Source: Acinetobacter terrae
GTDB lineage: Bacteria > Pseudomonadota > Gammaproteobacteria > Pseudomonadales > Moraxellaceae
Assembly: GCF_013004375.1 (NCBI RefSeq)
Contig: NZ_JABERI010000030.1
Location: 1 to 64,000 of the forward strand
DNA: 64,000 bases
Direction of reading: 5' to 3'
Under the pieces are notes generated by a model. It saw only the letters and a list, made by a program, of their open reading frames with translations, did not search any database and was not told the DNA's origin. The position numbers and the translations under genes are program-made. Position 1 is the stretch's first letter, and every line of letters starts with the position of its first letter. Of the stretch, positions 31,401 through 39,657 are shown one piece after another.

Positions 31401-32011
31401 AATGCAATTTCACCAATTTTGGCAAAAATATTGGAGTTGGTTAAATATTCAAGTAACGCACCACGTTCATTGTCACGTGCTTTTAAAAATGCAGTCACTT
31501 CAGATTGGGCAAGTAAAACTGCACGGGTAAATTGCTCAAAACTGAGTTGGGTAATTTTATGAATACTGGCATCCACTGCTTTGGCTTTATCCGCAATCAC
31601 CACACCATCGGTTAAACATTTTAAATGGCGTTGTACACTCTGTAATTTACCTGTGGCACTTTCACGCGCACGTTTAATTTCCCAACGTGCCAGATAATGC
31701 TTTTGATCCTGTGCCACAAAGACAAGTTCGGCAAAGCCATGTCCGGTACCACGGCGAAGCACGGTTAAAGGGGAGTTGGTCAGTAATTCAGAACCATCAA
31801 CATCTACCAATTTACCATCACTGCCTTTAAGACGCGGCACTTGGTTAAACAGTGCCAGACACATGGCATCAAGAATCGTGGATTTACCTGCCCCGGTTTT
31901 GCCAATAATGGCAATTAAACCGGCATTGGCCAAAGGCTCACTTTCAAAATCAATAAAATGTTCACCAGCAAGAGATGCCAGATTTTTTATACGTATAGAT
32001 AAAATTTTCAT
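28415..32011 (-). CDS. sbcC: SbcCD nuclease, SMC-like ATPase subunit SbcC
   Basis: 1,198-residue Rad50-type ATPase partner of SbcD; the complex cuts hairpins and processes blocked DNA ends. Walker A GKTGAGKSTIL is at about residues 37-47. A zinc-hook CLVC (C596, C599) falls at the midpoint. Near the C-terminus are the ABC signature LSGGESFLTALALSLA and the Walker B FIDEGFGTLD. The two coiled-coil arms between these are extraordinarily rich in glutamine (many QQQ runs), far more so than neighbouring genes. sbcD ends nine bases upstream, so sbcD-sbcC is an operon. Glutamine-rich arms are common in Acinetobacter SbcC as far as I recall. Confidence 0.94.
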   Translation of the reverse strand: MKILSIRIKNLASLAGEHFIDFESEPLANAGLIAIIGKTGAGKSTILDAMCLALFNQVPRLKGSDGKLVDVDGSELLTNSPLTVLRRGTGHGFAELVFVAQDQKHYLARWEIKRARESATGKLQSVQRHLKCLTDGVVIADKAKAVDASIHKITQLSFEQFTRAVLLAQSEVTAFLKARDNERGALLEYLTNSNIFAKIGEIAFRKTADIEKERKKLEEMLGHIEIISEQDLTDLQQQHLQIKQQLTQLEQEKTRLELQQQWFEHKHKLEQEIALKQQHFDTQQLSHQQLSQEREQLQRLEVFSSIRPVVFQQQHSIQAQQQLAPKILQSEQQFLLLENQFEAEKKIYLAAETALKNTQEFEQQHDHALQQVRHCIQEREFIAQEFRKANAKLDELKLQKQPLEQQLNASLQHAQQLEHNQATITQQLQHSQQFSALDHGLDVHLGQLQRFIQHYQHIENSLGNLATAQQHFAQQQQQLEQHISQFGNVAALEQQLAAIRQQREQKLAQQNKFSLIEQRLTQWFSDNHEKTTAQSQLDTLTITLQQLQKQTQQTEQDYQTAKLEREKLQQFLQQQRLLHTESIEQLRDNLQSGEACLVCGSTHHPYKEDQSIISKTLFNLQQQQEQHAIELEQTTFKIWQDQQLHLTQLQTEHTQTETTILQLTTKLEATKDALEQLFKIAALQLNLEQPQQGLNEEFSAAQTQLKLSLEQAEQQIANLIQASQDQQLLSKQIQEQHHLLESAQTLQTQVNDVFSCLSPAQQQAWQQNTVQTAQQIQQDLQQRFKHLQQLQQLNTELNVQQQGLQKAQSDLGYLLKQLEETQQVVNEFSEKGQQNSKIACSLIFDMTGTQQDKPNDWLKAHDQKRQQQQTTYTELKQQFEQLRQNFETQKNQLNQLKVQQQQHMDAKEKSDTEIQQWLTLHPDFAADQLTQLLLIDNTQEQQIRQQIQQAERMLNEASSALKTMHGQLAEHLKLQPDCDFTVLQQRLEQHLTVLKTQRDAYDQLNLKLEVHQQNVLKLQKFADQIQSIQQQEHRWGKISGLIGDAKGKDFRDYAQQYNLDILVEHANQQLAMLSQRYTLKRLDHSLSLAIVDHDMDGETRSVSSLSGGESFLTALALSLAIANMASGSMKIESLFIDEGFGTLDASSLYMVMNALDQLQSQGRKVVLISHIQEMHERIPVQIQVKPLGAGASTIQVVG

Positions 32012-32020
32012 GGCAAATCC

Positions 32021-33271
32021 TTAAATCGTGTTGCTATCTTCAAGTGAATGATGGGCTTCTTGAACCAGAGTTTGAAAATCTTTTAACACCGCATCATCCT
32101 GTGCATAACCTTTGTTCTGCCAAATTTGTTCAAAGAGTTTTTCTGGTGTGGGCGGTTCAAGCTGAATTTTTGCAGACGAGTTTTGCACTTGATTGTTTTT
32201 ATATTGTCGTGAAATTTTAACCAGACGATAGCGGTCTTTTGGCAAAGCATCTTCAAACTGTTGTCTTAAATTGGGCAGGGGCGGTGTGTCGGTATGATAT
32301 TCAATATCGATATATTCACGTTGATCAATATTGGCAATTTCACCACTGGCGAGGGCTTTAAGCTGTGTAAATACCTCATTCAATTCACCACGAATCCGGT
32401 GCAATTGAATACTGCGTGGAATAGGCAATGCTTCAAATTGAAAAGCAGTTTCATCAGCTTTGGATGGTTCAATTTTGACTTCAACCACTTGGTGCTTGTA
32501 GTTAATTTCACTGAAAGATAAAGGAATCGGTGAGCCGCTATAACGAATATGCGGATGCTGAACTTTTTGTGGTTTATGCAAATGTCCAAGTGCCACGTAA
32601 TCAATCACATCATCAAATAATGCGGTAGACAGAGCTTCTTCATTGCCAATAATAATCGGGCGTTCAGAGTCAGAAGTTTCGCCGCCTTGCATATGCGCAT
32701 GCGACATTAAAATCAGCGCCTGATCATCGGTCTTGCGCTTCTTGGCTTCGCTAATCAGTTGTTGATGTAAATAGGCAATCGCATTTTGGCTATTGGTGGT
32801 GTGCTCATTAAAACCGGTAATTTCAGCAGCACGTAAAAAAGGCAGGCTTAAGCACCAAGCAACAATATTTTTATCTAAGTCATAAATGGGTTGTAGTAAA
32901 CGATCGAGATCTAAAGTTTTATCTTCCTTCCAACGTACCACTCCAACCGTTCTGGCATTGTATTTTTCTAGCAAGGGTTCGACTTGTTCAATGCGATAAC
33001 CTGAATCATGATTACCTGCAATCATGAGCGTTTGCATATGCGGGGCAAGTGCATGGGCATCGGCTAAAAATTGGTAAAGCTGTTTTTGTGCGGCAGATGC
33101 AGGATTGATGACATCAAAAATATCGCCTGCAATCAGTAGCGCATTCGGTTGTTTTTGTTTGATTTGTTTAAGTAACCAGGTTAAAAACTGTTCATGTTCA
33201 TATTGGCGTGAATGGTTGTAAAAAAATTGTCCCAAATGCCAATCTGATGTATGAAAAAAATGAACAGCCAT
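32021..33271 (-). CDS. sbcD: SbcCD nuclease, Mre11-like subunit SbcD
   Basis: 416-residue metallophosphoesterase, the catalytic half of the SbcCD exo/endonuclease. The metal-binding motifs run in order: TSDWHLGQ (residues 8-15), IAGDIFD, AGNHDSG, MSHAHMQGG and LGHLHKPQ. The C-terminal capping domain is less conserved. Only a weak binding site (GGGGC) precedes the ATG, but the N-terminus MAVHFFHTSDWHLG is the expected one. Upstream gene of the sbcDC pair. Confidence 0.94.
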   Translation of the reverse strand: MAVHFFHTSDWHLGQFFYNHSRQYEHEQFLTWLLKQIKQKQPNALLIAGDIFDVINPASAAQKQLYQFLADAHALAPHMQTLMIAGNHDSGYRIEQVEPLLEKYNARTVGVVRWKEDKTLDLDRLLQPIYDLDKNIVAWCLSLPFLRAAEITGFNEHTTNSQNAIAYLHQQLISEAKKRKTDDQALILMSHAHMQGGETSDSERPIIIGNEEALSTALFDDVIDYVALGHLHKPQKVQHPHIRYSGSPIPLSFSEINYKHQVVEVKIEPSKADETAFQFEALPIPRSIQLHRIRGELNEVFTQLKALASGEIANIDQREYIDIEYHTDTPPLPNLRQQFEDALPKDRYRLVKISRQYKNNQVQNSSAKIQLEPPTPEKLFEQIWQNKGYAQDDAVLKDFQTLVQEAHHSLEDSNTI

Positions 33272-33395
33272 GAATGCCCCAAATCACAAAGTATGATAAG
33301 GCTATAAATTACCATAAATTATGCGGGCTACTCTGTAATTCATAGTAGGGGTGATCACTTAAGTCGGGTTAATTTATTCAAATTTCAGGCTTTTT

Positions 33396-33773
33396 TTATT
33401 TTGCATTTTCATCTGCTTCAACAAGTCCAAAGGTGTTTTGATCCAAGTCGAGAAAATATCCCTGCCAGCAACGTCCTGGAATGGCAAATTTAGGCATGGC
33501 AATCTGGCCACCCGCGGCAAGAATTTTCTTGGAAGCTGCATCGAAATTTTCGACCAAGACAGAACAGGTAAAAGCATTGGTGCCACAATGTGTCGGTGGT
33601 ACTTCTGCAGGGCGTTTCAGTAATCCACCAGACATGTTTTCAGTTTCGATCTGGTAATATTCAATAGGCAGACCTTCAACCTTGGTAAATTTCCAGCCAA
33701 AAACAGTCTGGTAAAAGTCGATGTCTCTGGGTGGGTTTGAAGACTGGATTTCAAAGTAGACAATGTTATTCAT
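33396..33773 (-). CDS. VOC-family protein (glyoxalase/dioxygenase-like)
   Basis: 125-residue vicinal-oxygen-chelate fold protein. NIVYFEIQSSNPPRDIDFYQ-type opening, VFGWKFTKVE, and the C-terminal repeat with GQIAMPKFAIPG and YFLDLDQNTFGLVEAD follow the PF00903-like pattern of single-domain VOC proteins with paired beta-alpha-beta-beta-beta units. The activity cannot be named; close relatives are annotated only by fold. CAGGGC precedes the ATG. Stands alone between sbcD and the diguanylate cyclase gene, which is divergent. Confidence 0.82.
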   Translation of the reverse strand: MNNIVYFEIQSSNPPRDIDFYQTVFGWKFTKVEGLPIEYYQIETENMSGGLLKRPAEVPPTHCGTNAFTCSVLVENFDAASKKILAAGGQIAMPKFAIPGRCWQGYFLDLDQNTFGLVEADENAK

Positions 33774-34076
33774 GATTTAGCCCTGATCGTTATTTTAAAT
33801 ATTTTAGAAAAATTGATGCGATGCTTTTGCCGTATGAGTGATTTTTGATTGCTTTTAAAGTAAATCAAATGCTCGGAATGATGTGTTTATTCTTTGGGGT
33901 AAATCGTATAATAATTATCCATGTTGAAAGATGGAAATATTCAGTTGCGAAAAGCAATTTATGTTTTGGGGACCTACTTGGAGTAGGTAAATCATAAAAA
34001 AAGCAAATAGAAATTCATTCAGGGCACAGGTTTATATGTAATCGAATTTCTTTTGTATCCAGATTAGAGCACAACT
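33774..34076 (+). promoter_or_regulatory. possible promoter and structured leader of the diguanylate cyclase gene
   Basis: This 303-base spacer carries a TATAAT at 33907-33912 that, if used, would leave a leader of about 155 bases before the ATG at 34077. Within that leader three inverted repeats follow one another: TTGC/GCAA around GAAAA (33945-33957), ACCTAC/GTAGGT around five bases (33972-33988), and AGAAATTC/GAATTTCT at 34009-34016 and 34044-34051. The last pair encloses the stretch just before the start. No known riboswitch consensus is matched. The -35 element is not clear. Confidence 0.4.
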
Positions 34077-35054
34077 ATGCCAGATAATCCGTTTGATAAT
34101 AATCTGCCGAATGACATGTTTTACAAGACATTATTGGAGTCAACCTTAGCCATTCCATGGAGCATTGACTGGGCAACTAAACAGTTTAGTTATATTGGTC
34201 CGCAAATTGAAAAGTTACTGGGCTGGAAACAGGATTCCTGGAAGTCGGTGCAGGATTGGGCAGACCGCATGCATCGGGATGATCGTGATCATGTGCTGAA
34301 TTTTTGCGTATCTCAATCCATTGCAGGCATAGATCATGAAGCGGATTATCGAGCATTGAAGGCCACGGGCGGATATTGCTGGATTCGAGATGTGGTCCAT
34401 GTAGTGCGCAAGGAAAATGGTGAAGTTGAAAGTTTAGTCGGCTTTATGTTTGATATTTCTGACCGTAAGAAAAAGGAAGAAGAATTAACCGCCTTACATC
34501 GCAAGCTGGAAGAGTTTTCCTATAAGGATGGTTTAACCGAAATTGCAAACCGCCGTCTATTTGATGATTTTTATTCGCGTGAATGGTACAACGCGATCCG
34601 TGAGCAAAAGCAACTGTCGGTGATTTTGATCGATATCGACTTTTTTAAACAATACAATGACTTTAATGGGCACATTATTGGCGATGCCTGTATTAAGCAG
34701 ATTGCACAGATGCTGGAAAGCTGCTGTGTCCGTCCGCGTGATTTAGTGGCACGTTATGGCGGAGAAGAATTTGCCATTGTATTGCCAGAAACACATTTAG
34801 AGGATGCGATTCAAGTTGCGACAAAGATTCTTCACATGATGGATCAGGCCAATCTTCCACATCGGGCTTCACCTATTTCTGAAAACGTCACTTTAAGTAT
34901 GGGGGTTAAATGTATTCTGCCTACAAACAAGAATGACAAAATACACTTCTTGAATCTGGTTGATCAAAACTTATTTAAAGCCAAACAGACTGGGCGGAAA
35001 CGCTTTATTGCTGATGAAATGTCAAATTCTATTTTAAGTTCCGCAGACAATTGA
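34077..35054 (+). CDS. PAS-GGDEF diguanylate cyclase
   Basis: 325-residue cytosolic protein. A PAS_3-like sensor domain lies at about 15-130 (WSIDWATKQFSYIGPQIEKL, then GFMFDISDRKKKEEEL as the exit helix), followed by a GGDEF domain at about 150-310. The active-site loop is GGEEF (228-232), so cyclase activity making c-di-GMP from two GTP is expected. The product-inhibition site RPRD (R219, D222) lies exactly five residues before it. No membrane segment, so the PAS domain probably senses an internal ligand or redox state. Single gene behind a long, possibly structured leader. Confidence 0.9.
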   Translation: MPDNPFDNNLPNDMFYKTLLESTLAIPWSIDWATKQFSYIGPQIEKLLGWKQDSWKSVQDWADRMHRDDRDHVLNFCVSQSIAGIDHEADYRALKATGGYCWIRDVVHVVRKENGEVESLVGFMFDISDRKKKEEELTALHRKLEEFSYKDGLTEIANRRLFDDFYSREWYNAIREQKQLSVILIDIDFFKQYNDFNGHIIGDACIKQIAQMLESCCVRPRDLVARYGGEEFAIVLPETHLEDAIQVATKILHMMDQANLPHRASPISENVTLSMGVKCILPTNKNDKIHFLNLVDQNLFKAKQTGRKRFIADEMSNSILSSADN

Positions 35055-35070
35055 AACGCAGATAAAGTCA

Positions 35071-35099
35071 AAAATCCCTTCAATTGAAGGGATTTTTTT
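35071..35099. terminator. bidirectional terminator between diguanylate cyclase and MBL genes
   Basis: Near-perfect palindrome AAAATCCCTTCAATTGAAGG followed by GATTTTTTT, with A and T runs on both sides, between convergent genes. Confidence 0.88.
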
Positions 35100-35101
35100 A
35101 A

Positions 35102-36082
35102 TCAATCTTTAAAATGCACCGGTATCCACTGGTAACTCTTGCCATCTTTGGAATAAATATGTCCAATTCCCGGGAAAGGTAAATGTGGCGCAGCTACGGT
35201 CTGTCCCTGTTTCGCTAAACGGGCAAACTGGGCTAAACGTGTTTGAACTGCTTTTTTCGGGTCAACATCAAAATCAATCGCTGTTTCGGGTTGATCAAAC
35301 TGAATGCTATGTGAATGCACAATATCACCGACAAATACGATTTCTTCATTGCCAGACTTGAATGCAAAACTAAAATGTCCCGGTGTATGACCTGCCGTAC
35401 TGATCACGTCAAAACCTTTGATTTTGTCACCTAATTTAAAGGTCTTAAAGCGTTTCGTGGTTTGATAGGGCTGAACAGCTTGCTGAATTTTCTCAACAGT
35501 TTGTTTGAATCTGGCTTGTTTATCTGGTGGTAGCTTTGATACTTGCTTTGAATTTAGCCAATAGTTTGCTTCATTATCGGCAACATAAACTGTGGCATTC
35601 GGAAAGCTGGCGACACCTTTAGCACTAATGCCGCAAACATGATCGGGATGTAAATGGGTCAATAAAATGGTATCCACTTGCTCAGTTTTATAGCCCGCAG
35701 CATTCAGGTTCTTTACGACTGAACCAAAATTGGGACCGTTACAGCTCGATGAACCGCTATCCACCAAAACCAGCGATGAACCGGTATTGACTAGAAAAGC
35801 ATTTACTGAGGTTTGAACATCTTTGGCTTGATTGGCATAATATTTTTTTAAGATTTGAGTCACTTCTGCTGCTGAAATACCTTTAAATAAGGCAGGAGAG
35901 AGGTAATTAGTTCCATCAAGCAGCGCTGTGATTTGTACATTGCCCAATTGGTGTTGGTAAAAGCCAGCGACCTGTTTTTGTTGAGTGATAGAATTGGCTT
36001 CTGCAGCTTGGGTTTGGGGTATTGCTATAAATGAACTGAGTGCCAGTAGCGTTAGTGCAATTGATTTATTCAGTGTTTTCAT
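35102..36082 (-). CDS. secreted MBL-fold hydrolase, methyl parathion hydrolase-like
   Basis: 326-residue metallo-beta-lactamase-fold enzyme with a signal peptide (first 26 residues, ending TQA-AEA). The dinuclear metal motif is HLHPDH (H143, H145, D147, H148), with later ligands in AGHTPGH and the Asp of VFVGDIVHSHS, and the final PHLPFPGIGH. Order and wording (GDFEITAL-like GNVQITALLDGT, LVNTGSSLVLVDSG, FPGIGHI) recall methyl parathion hydrolase and its relatives of unknown natural substrate. Some such homologs hydrolyse lactones or organophosphates, but the substrate here is not evident. Weak binding site before the ATG. Confidence 0.82.
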   Translation of the reverse strand: MKTLNKSIALTLLALSSFIAIPQTQAAEANSITQQKQVAGFYQHQLGNVQITALLDGTNYLSPALFKGISAAEVTQILKKYYANQAKDVQTSVNAFLVNTGSSLVLVDSGSSSCNGPNFGSVVKNLNAAGYKTEQVDTILLTHLHPDHVCGISAKGVASFPNATVYVADNEANYWLNSKQVSKLPPDKQARFKQTVEKIQQAVQPYQTTKRFKTFKLGDKIKGFDVISTAGHTPGHFSFAFKSGNEEIVFVGDIVHSHSIQFDQPETAIDFDVDPKKAVQTRLAQFARLAKQGQTVAAPHLPFPGIGHIYSKDGKSYQWIPVHFKD

Positions 36083-36317
36083 CGTTATTCTTATCGTTTA
36101 AAAGATATGTATTTTTTAGCATGTTTTGGAATATTTTTTATATAAGTCTTATGTTTCTTAAAATTCAAGGGAGAGCTGTTTGCAAATAAACCAACCATGG
36201 ATCTATTCAAAATAATATTTGATTGAGCTGAAGAGCTGTGATGACAGCGCTTGGGGTAGTTAATTTTTAGGATGAAGTAAGTATAAGTTAATCTAGCTGA
36301 AATTGATTTATATGACA

Positions 36318-36408
36318 GGCGACATGGATGTCGCCGTTAGCTTGTGATACATGGAAGTATCATCAAGCTAACAAAAGATTTTTGTTACTTTTGATCTTTC
36401 AAAAGTAA
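36318..36408. repeat. composite intergenic repeat of three nested/adjacent stem-loops
   Basis: Three perfect inverted repeats in 91 bases: GGCGACAT/ATGTCGCC with a two-base loop (36318-36335); GTTAGCTT/AAGCTAAC (36336-36343, 36365-36372) with inner TGATAC/GTATCA; and TTACTTTTGA/TCAAAAGTAA around four bases (36385-36408). I recognise this style of composite element from intergenic regions of Acinetobacter chromosomes; it is probably a dispersed non-coding repeat. Confidence 0.6.
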
Positions 36409-36468
36409 GTTAATGCTTACGTAATGGAAAGAAAATTATAAATAGTAAAGTAAGGCTGTGAATTAGCT

Positions 36469-36508
36469 AAATCCTCTCCCTAACCCTCTCCTTTAAAAAG
36501 GAGAGGGA
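36469..36508. repeat. REP-like element, copy 1
   Basis: AATCCTCTCCCTAACCCTCT, then CCTTTAAAAAGGAGAGGGAA forms a CTCTCC/GGAGAG stem. The same motif recurs at 46458-46563, showing it is dispersed. Confidence 0.75.
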
Positions 36509-36564
36509 ATATTGCATATTGATTTAAGTCTATAAATTGGTTTAAAAATCAAAAAACTGAAAAT

Positions 36565-36595
36565 AAAAAAAAGCCTCTATCACTAGAGGCTTTTT
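36565..36595 (-). terminator. intrinsic terminator of metG
   Basis: Arms AAAGCCTCT and AGAGGCTTT around six bases, with A and T runs; read on the minus strand, 20 bases after the metG stop. Confidence 0.88.
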
Positions 36596-36615
36596 ATCAT
36601 CTTAAAGATTAAACC

Positions 36616-38676
36616 TTAAGACACTTTATCACCCGGTTTAGCACCAGATTTAGGTGAAATCACCCAAACACCTTCGCCATTACCCGCAGCTAATACCATA
36701 CCATTTGAAATACCAAAACGCATTTTACGTGGTGCAAGGTTTGCCACCATTACCACCAATTTGCCTTTAAGGTCTTCAGGTGCATAGAACTCACGAATAC
36801 CACTGAATACATTACGTGGCTCAGCTTCACCCACATTTAAAGTCAATTGAAGCAATTTATCTGAACCTTCAACGTGCGCAGCTGCTAAAACTTCAGCTAC
36901 ACGAAGATCCACTTTCATAAAGTCTTCGATACCGATAATTTCAGCCTCGCCGACTTTAGGTTCAACTTTCGCAGGGGCAGCTTTTTTCTCTTTTTTCTTC
37001 TCAGCTTTTGGTGCTTCAGCAGGGGCAGCTAAAGAATCTTTAGATGCATCCACCATTGCAGCAACAGCTTTCGGGTCAACACGTTGCATAAGCGGTTGGA
37101 ACAACGCAATTTCGTGCCCAACCAAGATATCTTTACGAGATTCGAAGTTGAAGCTTTCAAGTTGCAAGAAGTCTTGAACTTGTTTTGCCAAAGTCGGCAA
37201 TACAGGTGCTAAGTAAACTGCCAATTGACGGAACAAGTTAATACCAACAGAACAAACGTCATGAACTTGTTGTTCTTGACCTTCTTGCTTTGCAAGCGCC
37301 CAAGGTTTTTTCTCATCGATGTATTGGTTGGCGCGGTCAGCAAGCGCCATGATTTCACGAATCGCAGCAGAGAATTCACGCGCTTCATAGTTTTGTGCAA
37401 TTGAGCTACCCGCATCAATAAAGCTTTGCACCAGCTCAGGCTCAGCACATTCATTTGATAGTTTATTGTCAAACTTGGTGTTAATAAACTTCGCACAGCG
37501 GCTAGCAATGTTGACCACTTTACCAACCAAATCGGAATTCACTTTTTGCACGAAGTCATCAAGGTTCAAGTCAGAATCTTCAACTTTATCCGAAAGTTTA
37601 GAGGCGAAGTAATAACGTAAATATTCTGGGTTTAAATTCTCTAAATACGTTTCCGCTTTAATGAAGGTACCGCGAGATTTCGACATCTTCTGACCGTTTA
37701 CAGTCAAGAAACCATTGACGAATAAGCCAGATGGCGTACGGTAGTTTGCGCCTTCAAGCATTGCAGGCCAGAACAACGCATGGAAGTAAACGATGTCTTT
37801 ACCAATGAAGTGATACACCTCATTTTCAGAGTCTTTTTTCCAGTAGTCGTCAAAACTGAGTTCAGGACGTTTGCTTTTAATGTAATTTTCAAAACTCGAC
37901 ATATAACCAATTGGCGCATCAACCCAAACGTAGAAATATTTGTTTGGTGCATCTGGAATTTCAAAACCGAAATAAGGCGCATCACGAGAGATATCCCAGT
38001 CGTTTAAGCCGGCTTCAAACCATTCATCCAATTTGTTGGCAATAGAAACAGGAAGACGACCTTCGTCACGTGTCCATTTTTGCAGGTATTCAGCAAAATT
38101 TGGAAGTTTGAAGAAGTAATGATCTGATGATTTCTCAACAGGCGCGGCACCACTTAAAGTCGATTTTGGATTCAATAATTCTGTTGCATTATAGGTTGCG
38201 CCACAGACTTCACATGAGTCACCATATTGATCTTCCGCTTTACATTTCGGGCATGTGCCTTTGATGAAACGGTCAGACAAAAACATGCCTTTTTCAGGAT
38301 CGAATAACTGTTTTACAGGACGAACTGCGATGTTGCCTGCTTCACGGTTCTTGATGTAAATCTCAGACGAGCGATTTTTGTTTTCTTCGCTGTTGGTCGA
38401 ATCATAATGGTCAAAATGCACACCGAAACCATCAAAATCACGCATATGTTCTTTTTGCACATTGGCAATTTGCGCTTCCGGTGAAATACCGTTTGCTTCA
38501 GCGCGAAGCATGATTGCTGTACCGTGAGCATCATCCGCACAGACATAAGTCACGTCATGACCCATTGCACGCATGGCACGAACCCAAATATCTGCTTGGA
38601 TATAACCGAGTAAGTGACCCATATGGATTGGACCATTGGCGTATGGAAGGGCGTTAGTGACTAGGATATTACGCAC
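36616..38676 (-). CDS. metG: methionyl-tRNA synthetase
   Basis: 686-residue class I synthetase with GTG start (38676) behind [25 protein letters not shown] carries the HIGH-type signature (about residues 8-25). A zinc knuckle CPKC...CEVC lies in the connective domain ([17 protein letters not shown]), and the KMSKS loop is [11 protein letters not shown]. After a Lys/Ala-rich linker (around 560-580) the C-terminal 110 residues form an EMAP/Trbp111-type tRNA-binding dimerisation domain ([17 protein letters not shown]). Full length matches E. coli MetG. Divergent from the HEPN-like gene at 38833. Confidence 0.96.
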   Translation of the reverse strand: MRNILVTNALPYANGPIHMGHLLGYIQADIWVRAMRAMGHDVTYVCADDAHGTAIMLRAEANGISPEAQIANVQKEHMRDFDGFGVHFDHYDSTNSEENKNRSSEIYIKNREAGNIAVRPVKQLFDPEKGMFLSDRFIKGTCPKCKAEDQYGDSCEVCGATYNATELLNPKSTLSGAAPVEKSSDHYFFKLPNFAEYLQKWTRDEGRLPVSIANKLDEWFEAGLNDWDISRDAPYFGFEIPDAPNKYFYVWVDAPIGYMSSFENYIKSKRPELSFDDYWKKDSENEVYHFIGKDIVYFHALFWPAMLEGANYRTPSGLFVNGFLTVNGQKMSKSRGTFIKAETYLENLNPEYLRYYFASKLSDKVEDSDLNLDDFVQKVNSDLVGKVVNIASRCAKFINTKFDNKLSNECAEPELVQSFIDAGSSIAQNYEAREFSAAIREIMALADRANQYIDEKKPWALAKQEGQEQQVHDVCSVGINLFRQLAVYLAPVLPTLAKQVQDFLQLESFNFESRKDILVGHEIALFQPLMQRVDPKAVAAMVDASKDSLAAPAEAPKAEKKKEKKAAPAKVEPKVGEAEIIGIEDFMKVDLRVAEVLAAAHVEGSDKLLQLTLNVGEAEPRNVFSGIREFYAPEDLKGKLVVMVANLAPRKMRFGISNGMVLAAGNGEGVWVISPKSGAKPGDKVS

Positions 38677-38832
38677 GGATATGACTCTCTCATTCGTATT
38701 TTATGCAAGGTGATCGATTTTACCTTAGTTGCATGCCAGATGCACAAGGGATTAGCTGAATTCTTTTCAAAAGTAGATTTTTATATATTCACTGATCAAG
38801 AACAGCGATAATACCAAGTTATAGAGATGTGA

Positions 38833-39657
38833 ATGAGTAGCAAACCCATGATTGATGATGATTTTGATTTAGATGATTTCGAACGAGAAGTGACCCGAAT
38901 TCCACAAAATCAGAATGCTCAAAACAAACTCGGGAAAGGCATTTTGCAAAACGCCGAGCAATATCTTCAGCAAATGTCTGCGGGTGAACATACCCATTTA
39001 ATTCAAGCATTACGTCAACATGCTCAAGTAGAAGCTTATTTTGATGTACTTGCCGACGATCTTGATCAACCGGTCGATGCAAAATTTGCCAATGATGCAT
39101 TAAACCTGATTCATATCTGGAGCTTGGCCAATCAACATGAAGATAATGTAGCAAGCTTCGACCTTTTAGATGTGATCAAAGATTATTTCCAGACTGAACT
39201 GCTTGAAGCCTTTGATGCTTTAGAGATTGATGCCGAAAATAAAGCACAGCGCCGTTTGGTGATTCAAGAAGCATTTAAACTGTATCAGATGCAGTGTTTT
39301 GCAGGCTGTATTCCACTTTTGTATGCACAGTTGGAAGGCTTATTGACCGATGTCCTGATTGAACGTGGTTTCTTGAAACAGAACCAGACCAAATTTGTCG
39401 ATGTCTACAAAATTGTCCCCGGTTTAAAAGGGCATGAAATTAAGAGCTTGTGGCATAAGACCAAAATTGCCTGTGAAATGAATGTTTATTTTGCAGAATT
39501 GGCCGCTTATAAAATGGATAGCAGCTCAACTGTGACCATGACACGCCATAATATTTTGCATGGTACCGATGTCAGTCATTTCAGCAAAGAACGCAGTTTT
39601 ATCTTGTTTATCTGGCTGTTTTCAGTCGTGAGTTTTATGAGCACGCTTAGAAAGTAA
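38833..39657 (+). CDS. conserved protein of unknown function with HEPN-like C-terminal motif
   Basis: 274-residue soluble protein. The acidic N-terminus (DDDFDLDDFERE) leads to helical segments. The C-terminal third has YAQLEGLLTDVLIERGFL and then TMTRHNILHGTDVSHF, followed by a hydrophobic last helix. RHNILHG fits the Rx4H signature of HEPN-domain proteins, and the placement near the C-terminus after an EG-L-D helix matches HEPN/Apea-like proteins of unknown role. Some HEPN proteins are toxins or defence RNases; nothing in the neighbourhood shows that here. It is divergent from metG. Could equally be a housekeeping protein. Confidence 0.6.
   Translation: MSSKPMIDDDFDLDDFEREVTRIPQNQNAQNKLGKGILQNAEQYLQQMSAGEHTHLIQALRQHAQVEAYFDVLADDLDQPVDAKFANDALNLIHIWSLANQHEDNVASFDLLDVIKDYFQTELLEAFDALEIDAENKAQRRLVIQEAFKLYQMQCFAGCIPLLYAQLEGLLTDVLIERGFLKQNQTKFVDVYKIVPGLKGHEIKSLWHKTKIACEMNVYFAELAAYKMDSSSTVTMTRHNILHGTDVSHFSKERSFILFIWLFSVVSFMSTLRK

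Larger units (their letters stand above)
36083..36615. other. 533-base gap with dispersed repeats and the metG terminator
   Basis: No gene is seen. From 5' to 3': about 230 AT-rich bases (the upstream region of the MBL gene), a composite stem-loop repeat at 36318-36408, a REP-like element at 36469-36508, and the metG terminator at 36565-36595. The elements are described separately. Confidence 0.7.

Noticed and set aside
33930..34060. c-di-GMP riboswitch before the diguanylate cyclase
   Set aside because: The conserved c-di-GMP-I blocks could not be matched; only generic stem-loops are visible, so it is reported as an unnamed leader.
36318..36508. CRISPR array
   Set aside because: The repeats are self-complementary hairpins of different sequence with no regular spacer pattern and no cas genes nearby.
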